A DNA stretch of 64,000 bases, from NCBI GenBank assembly GCA_963846165.1, contig CAWJUU010000009.1, forward strand, positions 124,001-188,000, written 5' to 3'. The notes under the pieces were generated by a model. The model searched no databases and was not told where the DNA came from. It worked only from the letters and a program-made list of their open reading frames with translations. The translations under genes and the position numbers were made by a program. The DNA comes from WHSW01 sp963846165 (GTDB lineage Bacteria; Actinomycetota; Thermoleophilia; Solirubrobacterales; 70-9). Positions 57,637-64,000 of this stretch are shown piece by piece. Within the stretch, counting starts at the first letter, position 1. Every line of letters begins with the position of its first letter.

Positions 57637-59273
57637 TCAGGCGCGCAGCCGCGGCAGGTCCCCGGCGCCCGGCGCGACGACCTCGAACTGGCTCATCAGG
57701 CCATGGTCCTCGTGGTCGAGCATGTGGCAGTGGATCACGTACTTGCCGGTGAAGTCGCTGAAGTGCCCGGCGACGACGACGCGGTCGCCCGGGTCGAGGA
57801 AGAAGGTCTCCTTCAGGCACTCCTCCCATGGCTGAGGCTGCTTGCCGTTGCGCGAGAGCATGTACCAGTCGGTGTGGTGCATGTGGAGCAGGTGGGCGAC
57901 CTTGGTCGCGTTGTGGAGCTCCCAGGTCTCGGTCGTGCCGAGCTTCGGGGCGCGCATCGGAGCGCGCCGGGTTGAAGGTCTTGCCGTTGACGAGCCACAG
58001 CGGCCGCAGGCCCGTGCTGATCGTGAACTTCCATTTGCGCTGGGGTGAGGGGGGCGCGGAGGCGACCCAGGCGGGCAGCGGTCGCAGGCTCGCGGGCACG
58101 CTCGTGTCGTCGGGCTCCGCCCCGCCGACGCGGAACTCCATCAGCGGGCCCACGTAGGCCTTCGAGCCGAGCGTTGCGCTCGCCGTCGGTGCGCTTCGCG
58201 CTCCGCAGCTCGACCCGCTTCCCGCTCGAGCCACTGAAGTCGATCAGCAGCTCGACCCGTTCGCCGGGGCCGACGAGCACCCGCTTGCGGCTCACCGGCG
58301 CCGGCATCAGGCCGCTCTCGGTTGCGATCTGGACCAGCTGAGCGCCGTTGGAGAGCACCAGGTTGTAGGAGCGGAAGTTCGAGGCGTTGAGGACTCGAAC
58401 GCGATGGCGGGCCGCGGCGACGTCGTGGTGGGGGAGGAAGGCCCCGTTGACCAGCACCTGGCGGCCGGTGACCCCGTCGTTGGGCGCATGGGCGAACTCG
58501 CCGAACGGATCGGTGAGCTGGTTGCGCTTGTCGAAAGCGCGGTCGGTGATCATCAACGGGATGTCGCGCTCGGCGCGCGGCAGCGGCAGCGCGGCTATCG
58601 ACGTCGTCGTCGATGATCCACATTCCCGCAAGTCCGCGCCAGACGTTCGGCGCCGTGCGCTCGAGGCGGTGGTCGTGGTACCACTGGAACGAGGCTCGCT
58701 CGGGCGCCCCGTCCTCGATCAGGTCGTAGACGTAGGTGCGCCGCCCGCCGGGAGCGATCAGCAGGTCGTTGCCCGACTCACCGCGCGAGAGCCGGTCGGA
58801 GATGTCGCAGTAGAGCGAGCGCGGCTGGCCCTTGGTCAGACCGCCCGGCTGTCCGTCGTGCTCGGAGCGGTTGTGGCCCCCGTGCAGGTGGACGGTGAGC
58901 TCACCCGCCTTCCGCGGCAGCCGGTGGACGAAGGTGACCTCGGTTGCCTCCCCGCCGGGCGACGGATCGTCGGCCCGGGGAAGCTGCCGCCGTAGGTCCA
59001 CATCTTCGTCTTGCGGCCGGGGAGGACGGCGACCTTGGCCTCGCGCATCTCGATCTCGAGCTGGGCGCCGGTGAGCACCTCGGGAATCGGCAGTTTCGCC
59101 CTGAACGGCCGCAGCTTCGCCGCCGCCGCGGAGACCGACGGCAGGCCGAGGCCACCGGTCCGCAGCCGGACCGGGAGCACGAGCGCCAGCGCGCCGCCGA
59201 GGCCGCCCGCCAGCAGGGCGCGCCGCCCGAAGCGGGCGCCCTGCTGTGCGTGCGGCTGCGTCCTCGGGCTCGT
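57637..59273 (-). pseudogene. Secreted multicopper oxidase, at least four frameshifts as sequenced
   Basis: Copper-site motifs are all present but in several frames: VHLHGGHN, WYHDHRLERTAPNVWRGLAG, HLLHMHHTDWYML and VIHCHMLDHEDHGLM, giving the T1, T2 and T3 ligands of a three-domain laccase/CotA-type enzyme. Breaks lie near 58955 (one base missing), 58596, 58174-58175 and 57961 (one base extra each). The N-terminal region encodes ARFGRRALLAGGLGGALALV, a Tat-like signal, without an obvious in-frame start codon, so the 5' end is approximate. It is preceded by a cupredoxin gene that it nearly abuts. The intact enzyme would oxidise metals, phenols or bilirubin-like substrates using O2. Confidence 0.75.
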
Positions 59274-59274
59274 C

Positions 59275-59835
59275 CTAGCCCTCGGTGACGGTGATCTCGC
59301 CCTGCATGATCGGATGCACGGCGCAGATGAACGTCAGCGTCTTGCCCTCTGGGGCGGTGACCTCACGCTTGAAGGACTGACCCTTGCGCTCGGCAACCCA
59401 GGAGTCACCCTTGCGCTTGCGGTCGCCCTTGCGGTCCCAGCCGTCCTTGCCGACCAGGACCGGGTTCTCGCCGATCTCGCCGGTCCCGACGTCGACCTCG
59501 TGCCACCTGATGATCTCGCCGCAGATCCCCTTGAACTCCTTCTCACACTTCTTGATCTGGTCCCTGGTCACCGGCAGGACCTTGTCGCGGACGAGGGAGA
59601 ACGTGTGCGGGCCGATGGCCGCGGGGTTGGTCTTGTTCTTGATCTTCAGCGCATCCCCCTGCGCGACCGTCGCCGGTCCGTCGAAGAACAGGTCCTTGCC
59701 GTTGCGCTCCATCGTGATCACCGTTGCGCCCGCCTTCGATGCGGTGCTGGCCGAAGCGGCGCCCCCCACGCCGATGATCATCACCGCCCCGGCGGCGAGT
59801 AGAGCGCATGCTGCGCCCAGTGTTAGCTTCTTCAA
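59275..59835 (-). CDS. Secreted cupredoxin (plastocyanin/azurin-like) protein
   Basis: A 186-residue protein with a signal peptide (MKKLTLGAACALLAAGAVMI). The type 1 copper ligands are apparent: His in IGPHTFSLV and the Cys-His-Met set in FICAVHPIMQGEITV. A ~75-residue insert, rich in Lys/Asp with two further Cys (KKCEKEFKGICGE), separates the halves. This is unusual for a minimal cupredoxin and may form a disulphide. It directly precedes the multicopper oxidase on the same strand, so it may donate electrons to that enzyme. The pairing is inferred. Confidence 0.82.
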   Translation of the reverse strand: MKKLTLGAACALLAAGAVMIIGVGGAASASTASKAGATVITMERNGKDLFFDGPATVAQGDALKIKNKTNPAAIGPHTFSLVRDKVLPVTRDQIKKCEKEFKGICGEIIRWHEVDVGTGEIGENPVLVGKDGWDRKGDRKRKGDSWVAERKGQSFKREVTAPEGKTLTFICAVHPIMQGEITVTEG

Positions 59836-59918
59836 TGCCAGTCCTTTCCTCGCGACCGTTCGTGGTCACATCTCTGAGTGGATACGCCCCGAGACCCCTA
59901 CCGGGACTGTTTGAACGA

Positions 59919-60608
59919 GTGAAGGGTACCTTCGCAGACGACTTCGCGGCGGCTACGTCACGCCTCATCGTCACCGCCGACGATTACGGGTACGCGCCCG
60001 GCTACGACCAGGGAATCCTCGCCGCGGCGCGCGCCGGCGCCGTCGATGCGGTCGGCGCGATGGCGCACCGGGGATGCGAGCCGGGGCCGCTGCTCGCCAC
60101 GGGGGTGGAGGTGGGGCTTCACCTCGAGGCGGGAACGGATCTCGCCGAACAGGTTGAGGCCTTCGAGCGTACCTTCGGACGCTCACCCGCATACCTCGAC
60201 GGCCACCACCACTGCCATGCCCGCGACGAGCTCGCCGTCCAGGTGATCCGCTTCGCGTGCCGAGCCGGGATCCCGGTGCGGTCGGTGAGCTCCGAGCACC
60301 GGCGAGCGTTACGCGAGGCCGGCGTCGCGACGCCAGACCGGTTGCTGGGCCGACTGCGAGAGGACGAACCGCCGCTCCCGGGCCAGATTGCCGTCTGGCT
60401 CGCCGGCGGGGTCGCGCCTGCCGGCCTCACTGAGTGGATGCTCCATCCCGGCCACCCGGACCCGAGCACGGGTTCGCGCTATGACCGCGGCCGCGCCGAG
60501 GACCTCGCCCTGCTGCTCGAGCTCGGCGACCGCGGGGCCTGGCGCGAGCATGGAATCGAGCGCGGCGGACCGTCCGCGGCGACAGTCGAGCCGCTCGGGC
60601 CCCGCTGA
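59919..60608 (+). CDS. ChbG/YdjC-family carbohydrate deacetylase-like protein
   Basis: About 229 residues from GTG 59919 (VKGTFADDF); a longer frame reaches back to 59808 and would overlap the divergent cupredoxin start. Conserved parts are the metal-binding TADDYGYAPGYDQGI, GLHLEAGTD, DGHHHCHA and MLHPGHPD, which match YdjC-like deacetylases acting on N-acetylated sugars such as diacetylchitobiose. Loss of a leading segment cannot be ruled out, but the metal site appears complete. The sugar substrate is unknown. Confidence 0.8.
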   Translation: MKGTFADDFAAATSRLIVTADDYGYAPGYDQGILAAARAGAVDAVGAMAHRGCEPGPLLATGVEVGLHLEAGTDLAEQVEAFERTFGRSPAYLDGHHHCHARDELAVQVIRFACRAGIPVRSVSSEHRRALREAGVATPDRLLGRLREDEPPLPGQIAVWLAGGVAPAGLTEWMLHPGHPDPSTGSRYDRGRAEDLALLLELGDRGAWREHGIERGGPSAATVEPLGPR

Positions 60609-60624
60609 GGCCGGGGCGATCCGG

Positions 60625-62073
60625 TCAGCGCTCGCCGGTTGTCGCGGCGCGCTCGCCGTTGGCGGACGCGCGAGCGCCGACCGGCCGCTCGGCCGCCGGC
60701 GCCGCCTCCCCGAGCTCCTTCAGCGACGCCTCGAGGTCGGCGGCCAGGGCCTCGAGGTCGCCCATCGCGTCATAGTCGGCGGTGATCCCGAAGTTGATCT
60801 GGCCGTTGTAGCTCATGATCCCGAAGCAGACGGCCTGGCGCTTGGCCAGCGGGACCATCGGGAACACCGCGAACAGCTCGCGCCCCATCAAATAGAGCGG
60901 GAACTGGGGTCCGGGAATGTTGGTGACGACGAGGTTGAAGAAGCGCTGGCGCGACTGCAGCCGCGCCGCCTGGCCCGCGATCGTGGGTGGCGCGAAGTCG
61001 GCTAGCTCGGTCATCAGAGTCGCCCCGACGGCCTGCTTGGACTCCTTCAGGTCGCCCATCGCCTCGCTCACCCTGTTGAGGCGCTTGAGCGGGTTGTCGC
61101 ACCAGATCGGCAGCGGCGCCATGTACGAGGAGACATGGTTGCCGAGCGCGCCCTGTTCGTCGGCCGTGCGCACGCTGATCGGGACCAGGGCGCGGAGCTC
61201 GAGCCCGTGGGTCGTGTGGCCGTGACTGCGCAGATAGCGTGAGAGGGCCCCGGCGACCGCGGTCAGGACGACGTCGTTGACCGTCGAGCCGGTCACGTTC
61301 TTGATCCGCTTCAGCTCGGCGAGCGGGACCTGGACGGTGGCAAAGCGCCGGTAGGGGCCGATCTCGACGTTGAAGGGCGAGCGCGGGGCGCCGAGGCCGG
61401 TCCGGGCGAATGTGCCCGCGGCCTCGAGCCCGTCGATCGCCGCCCTCGCCGCGTGTCGCGGCGCCCGGAACACCGCTCGTACGCCGCGAACGATCTCGGC
61501 CGGGCTCGTCGCGCGTTCGACCAGCGCCTCGCCGAGCAGCTGGGCGCTGCTGGGCTCGGGGCGCGGGGCCCACGGCTCGGTGGCCGGCAGCGGCTCCGGG
61601 TCCGCGACGGTGTCGAAGAGGACGGTGGTGATGTCCATCCCCGCGACGCCATCGACGAGCGCGTGGTGGGCCTTGCTGATGATCGCGAAGCGGTCGCCGT
61701 CGACGCCGTCGACCAGCCACATCTCCCAGAGCGGCTTCGTGCGGTCGAGGCGTTGCGAGAAGATCCGCGCCGCCAGGGTTCGGAGCTGCTCCTCGCTGCC
61801 CGGCGCCGGCAGCGCCGTGTGGCGGATGTGGTACTCGAGGTTGAGCTGCGGATCGTCGACCCATTTCGGGCGCCCCTGGCCGAAGGGGACGAAACGCAGC
61901 TTCTGGCGAAACCGCGGCACCAGGTGCAGGCGCGACTCGATGTGGTCGCGGAAGTCCACGTAATCGGGCGTCGGCCCCTCGAGCAGCGTGGTCGAGGCGA
62001 CGTGCATGTGCGCCGGCCCCCGTTCGAGGTGCAGGAACGAGGAGTCGAGGCCGGTGAGTCGGTCTGAGCTCAT
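60625..62073 (-). CDS. Wax ester synthase/diacylglycerol acyltransferase (WS/DGAT)
   Basis: A 482-residue enzyme with the catalytic motif HHALVDG (His136, His137, Asp141, Gly142). Other family features are LTGLDSSFLHLERGPAHMHV at the start, PLWEMWLVDGV, a central Pro/Ala-rich linker, VNDVVLTAVAGALSRYL, and NLVVTNIPGPQFPLYLMG near the end. These bifunctional enzymes make triacylglycerol and wax esters as storage lipids and are abundant in actinobacteria. The C-terminal ~30 residues are an Ala/Arg tail. It is convergent with the ChbG-like gene (16-bp gap). Confidence 0.93.
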   Translation of the reverse strand: MSSDRLTGLDSSFLHLERGPAHMHVASTTLLEGPTPDYVDFRDHIESRLHLVPRFRQKLRFVPFGQGRPKWVDDPQLNLEYHIRHTALPAPGSEEQLRTLAARIFSQRLDRTKPLWEMWLVDGVDGDRFAIISKAHHALVDGVAGMDITTVLFDTVADPEPLPATEPWAPRPEPSSAQLLGEALVERATSPAEIVRGVRAVFRAPRHAARAAIDGLEAAGTFARTGLGAPRSPFNVEIGPYRRFATVQVPLAELKRIKNVTGSTVNDVVLTAVAGALSRYLRSHGHTTHGLELRALVPISVRTADEQGALGNHVSSYMAPLPIWCDNPLKRLNRVSEAMGDLKESKQAVGATLMTELADFAPPTIAGQAARLQSRQRFFNLVVTNIPGPQFPLYLMGRELFAVFPMVPLAKRQAVCFGIMSYNGQINFGITADYDAMGDLEALAADLEASLKELGEAAPAAERPVGARASANGERAATTGER

Positions 62074-62495
62074 TGCGCTGATCTTCTCAGACCGTGAGTT
62101 CCGTGACCGGCGTCACACACAGAACGTGTGTTCGCCCTAGCGTGGCCGCAGCACAAATGGGACCAAACCAAGCAATCTGCCGAGTCGCTCTTGAAGACAA
62201 ACGTGGGGCGGGGGACCCAGGGGCCGCATCCGCGGCCGCCGGACCGTAGACCGGGCCGGCTTGGGGCGAATCGGACGGTGATCCGTCCGTAGCGCGCGCC
62301 AGGGGGGCGCAGCGCGAGCCCGACAGCTAACCCCGCAGGCAGCGAGAGGGCGAATTCCCAATGCAACGTTTCCGCTCGCGGCGGAGGCGCGTCGCAGCCA
62401 TGCTGCTGCCCACCTGGGCGGCCAAGCAGGCGCTCGGGTTTCCCGACGTCGGCACGGTCTTGACCTCGAAGTAACGGGGTATGTAGGGTGAGTCG
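62074..62495. other. 422-bp intergenic region, no convincing gene
   Basis: This gap separates the divergent WS/DGAT and acidic-protein genes. A 37-codon frame at 62361-62474 (+), rich in Arg at its start and ending VGTVLTSK, lacks a ribosome binding site and is not called. ACACACAGAACGTGTGT near 62112-62128 is a short palindrome and could be a regulator site for the WS/DGAT gene. Long minus-strand frames across the gap have no family resemblance. Confidence 0.45.
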
Positions 62496-62726
62496 ATGCG
62501 CGAACGCGACCGACACGAAGAGGAGATGCGCGCCGTCCGCGAGGCCGGTGGCGGTGAGGCCGAGGGCTTCGAGGAGGCCGAGGCGGAGTTGATCGAGCAC
62601 GCATCGCACGGCGACAGTGGCCCCGATCCGAGCAACCTCGCCGGGGAGCCCGAGGAGCTCACCGACTCCGAGTACGGCGAGGCGGACCACGAGCAGTCCA
62701 GCGAGCGCCACGACGACGATCGTTAG
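62496..62726 (+). CDS. Small very acidic protein
   Basis: A 76-residue protein dominated by Glu/Asp with almost no hydrophobic core. It begins MRERDRHEEEMRAVREAGGG, then FEEAEAELIEHASHGDSGP, and ends in SEYGEADHEQSSERHDDD. The middle helix followed by a DPSNLAGEPEE-type loop looks conserved rather than random, because the composition differs from shadows in the region. It is probably an intrinsically disordered or small helical protein. No function is assigned. It is 19 bp ahead of the next gene. Confidence 0.65.
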   Translation: MRERDRHEEEMRAVREAGGGEAEGFEEAEAELIEHASHGDSGPDPSNLAGEPEELTDSEYGEADHEQSSERHDDDR

Positions 62727-62745
62727 GGCCGTTAGGGTTGTCGGG

Positions 62746-63042
62746 GTGGGCGCGGACGCCAAGAACCTCGAGGCGATCTCGAAGGCGATCGACCGGCACA
62801 ACGCGAGTTGTCAGTGGCCGGCGTCGGAGGTGCGTATGAACCCGTTCGAGGTCGAGCGGCTCGGCTGGGACGAGATCCGCGGGCTCCCGGTCGTCGCCGA
62901 CCCGGCGCTCGGCACCGGACGCTTCCGGATCGTCTGCTCGCGCGAGGACGAGGGCGCCGGGATCGAGGAGACCGAGGCGATCGGCACCCCGATCGAGGTC
63001 GGCGTTGGCGGCGACGAGCCGCCCCACCGGCCGCCGGTCTAG
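62746..63042 (+). CDS. Hypothetical protein
   Basis: A 98-residue protein starting at GTG 62746. It has an N-terminal helix (AKNLEAISKAIDRHN) followed by MNPFEVERLGWDEIRGLPVV and a strand GRFRIVCSREDEG. It ends in a Gly/Pro-rich tail. Two Cys residues (NASCQWP and IVCSRE) could form a disulphide or bind metal. I recognise no family. It is convergent with ccdA, with the stops 1 bp apart. Confidence 0.6.
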   Translation: MGADAKNLEAISKAIDRHNASCQWPASEVRMNPFEVERLGWDEIRGLPVVADPALGTGRFRIVCSREDEGAGIEETEAIGTPIEVGVGGDEPPHRPPV

Positions 63043-63043
63043 C

Positions 63044-63775
63044 TCATAGATTCAGCCCGAGCTCGTTGGTGAGCTTCTGGGCCCAGATGTTGAGCTCGGT
63101 GAAGCCGCCGCTGAGGATCAGGATCCCCATCGCGATCAGGATCCCGCCGCCGGTCGCGACGATCGCCCGGTAATGGCGCTTGACGACCGCGAATGCGGTC
63201 GTCGCGCGCGAGAAGGCAAGCGCGGTGACCAGGAACGGGATCGCGAGGCCGAGCGAGTAGACCGCGAGCAGGAAAGCGCCGTGAGCGAGCTCGCCCTCGA
63301 TTCCGGCGAGGGTGAGCACGCCGCCGAGCGCCGGTCCCACGCACGGCGTCCACGCGATCGAGAACGCCGCGCCGGCGACGATCGGCCCGCCCTTGCCGGC
63401 GCGCGTCAGAAGCGCCTCGACGTGCCACTCCCGGTTCAGCCGGTCGACGTAGGTCGCGACGATGAACAGGACACCCATCACGATCAGGAGGACCGCGCCG
63501 ATGTCGGTGAGCAGGTCCTGGTTGTCGCGCAGCGTCTGGCCGAGCGCCGTCGCGGTCAGGCCGAGTGCGATGAACACTGCCGAAAAGGAGGCGATGAAGA
63601 GCAGGCTCGGGCCGAGTACCCGGCGCCAGTCCGCGTCCTCGATCTCGGTGACGCTGACGCCGGTGACCACGGACAGGTAGCCCGGGACCAGCGGCAGCAC
63701 GCAGGGGGAGAGGAAGGAGACCAGCCCGGCAACGAAGGCGACGGGCACATCGGCGCCGGAGACGGGGTCGTTCAT
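63044..63775 (-). CDS. ccdA: CcdA-type thiol-disulphide membrane transporter
   Basis: A 243-residue protein with six membrane helices. The redox-active cysteines are in FLSPCVLPLVPGYLS and WTPCVGPALGG, the two hallmark motifs of CcdA/DsbD transmembrane domains. It moves reducing equivalents from cytoplasmic thioredoxin to extracytoplasmic thioredoxin-like proteins for cytochrome c maturation or disulphide reduction. A thioredoxin-domain gene upstream on the same strand (cut by the window edge) supports this. It is 14 bp from that gene. Confidence 0.92.
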   Translation of the reverse strand: MNDPVSGADVPVAFVAGLVSFLSPCVLPLVPGYLSVVTGVSVTEIEDADWRRVLGPSLLFIASFSAVFIALGLTATALGQTLRDNQDLLTDIGAVLLIVMGVLFIVATYVDRLNREWHVEALLTRAGKGGPIVAGAAFSIAWTPCVGPALGGVLTLAGIEGELAHGAFLLAVYSLGLAIPFLVTALAFSRATTAFAVVKRHYRAIVATGGGILIAMGILILSGGFTELNIWAQKLTNELGLNL

Positions 63776-63789
63776 TCGCCGGTCGGCGG

Positions 63790-64000
63790 CTAGTTGAGCG
63801 CCGCGGCGAGGCGCCGTCGGTGCTCGCGCGCAAGCGGATCGTCGGCGCCGAGCTCGGTGAAGATGCCGACCATGGCGCGCCGGATGAGGTCGCGAAGCTC
63901 GGCGTCCTGCTCGCCGGCCAGCGCCTCCTGGAGCGCCTCGAGCGAGGTCTCATAACCACCCTCGTCCCAGGCGGCGAAGGCGCGCTCGAGCGGCCCGTCG
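63790..64000 (-). CDS. C-terminal fragment of a thioredoxin/TPR (CnoX/YbbN-like) protein
   Basis: The last ~69 residues only; the 5' end is beyond the right edge. The visible part is helical and TPR-like (AFAAWDEGGYETSLEALQEAL, AELRDLIRRAMVGIFTELG, DPLAREHRRRLAAALN), typical of the C-terminal TPR_20 segment behind a thioredoxin domain in YbbN-like proteins. The thioredoxin active site is not in the window. Its place before ccdA fits a redox pair. Confidence 0.65.
   Translation of the reverse strand, partial: DGPLERAFAAWDEGGYETSLEALQEALAGEQDAELRDLIRRAMVGIFTELGADDPLAREHRRRLAAALN

Noticed and set aside
62361..62474. A 37-codon plus-strand ORF
   Set aside because: No ribosome binding site, Arg-rich start and no resemblance to a known peptide.
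1..64000. tRNA or rRNA genes
   Set aside because: No cloverleaf with a GTTCGA-type T-arm or rRNA-like stretch was seen in the intergenic regions. A tRNAscan/Infernal run would be decisive.

Overview
The window is a very GC-rich bacterial chromosome segment. GTG and TTG starts are common, and ATGA/GTGA/TTGA start-stop overlaps are frequent. The gene order and families (SepF, PgeF-YggS-SepF-ProC-YggT, a GarA-like FHA gene beside a MerR gene, BTAD regulators, WS/DGAT, MurA with Asp at the Cys position) point to Actinomycetota. The secreted proteins ending in a shared Ig-like module suggest class Thermoleophilia (Solirubrobacterales-like). The lineage is inferred from content only; there is no rRNA gene in the window. 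I found no tRNA, rRNA, CRISPR array or intact transposon.

Layout. 0-2.4 kb: branched-chain amino-acid ABC transporter (livG partial, livM, livH). 2.4-6.4 kb: a decarboxylating dehydrogenase, small zinc-finger and membrane proteins, an alpha/beta hydrolase and an HD protein. 6.4-14.8 kb: murA followed by a tightly overlapped histidine operon (hisZ-G-D-B-H-A), with hisF set apart behind an antisense hydrolase. 14.8-21.8 kb: a secreted beta-propeller protein, a tRNA nucleotidyltransferase, then pgeF-yggS-sepF-proC-yggT-lspA-rluD (division, envelope and lipoprotein functions). 21.8-27.8 kb: a 307-bp near-perfect palindrome, then rpsB-tsf, a secreted glycoside hydrolase and pyrH-frr-uppS-cdsA. 27.8-33.5 kb: an accessory island with a giant BTAD regulator/propeller/solute-binding fusion, a small membrane protein, an AP-endonuclease gene fragment, a frame-broken CAP protein and an intact endonuclease IV. 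33.5-44.6 kb: the essential cluster resumes with dxr-rseP-fadD, is interrupted by three tandem secreted proteins, and continues with ispG-VOC-proS-pgsA-like. 44.6-46.2 kb: an operon for an RsiG-like putative c-di-GMP-binding anti-sigma protein, a zinc-ribbon FHA protein and a MerR (FtsR-like) regulator. 46.4-51.7 kb: SRPBCC, an alkyl-DHAP-synthase-like flavoenzyme, a membrane-anchored HTH protein, an MMPL-like protein and a thioesterase. 51.7-59.3 kb: nadE, a metalloprotease, nagZ and a multicopper oxidase, all broken by single-base indels, with a K+ channel and small genes between them. 59.3-64 kb: a cupredoxin, a ChbG-like deacetylase, WS/DGAT, small conserved proteins, ccdA and a thioredoxin/TPR fragment.

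The core genes serve cell-envelope construction: MurA for peptidoglycan; Dxr, IspG and UppS for isoprenoid carrier lipid; CdsA and the PgsA-like enzyme for phospholipid; LspA and the site-2 protease for membrane protein processing; SepF for division. Translation genes (rpsB, tsf, frr, proS) are interleaved. The most unusual items are the BTAD-TM-propeller-SBP fusion with SARP-like direct repeats in its divergent promoter, the single-motif RsiG-like protein, the palindrome ahead of rpsB, and the dense cluster of single-base frameshifts at 52.9-59.0 kb, which more likely reflects local sequence error than gene decay.
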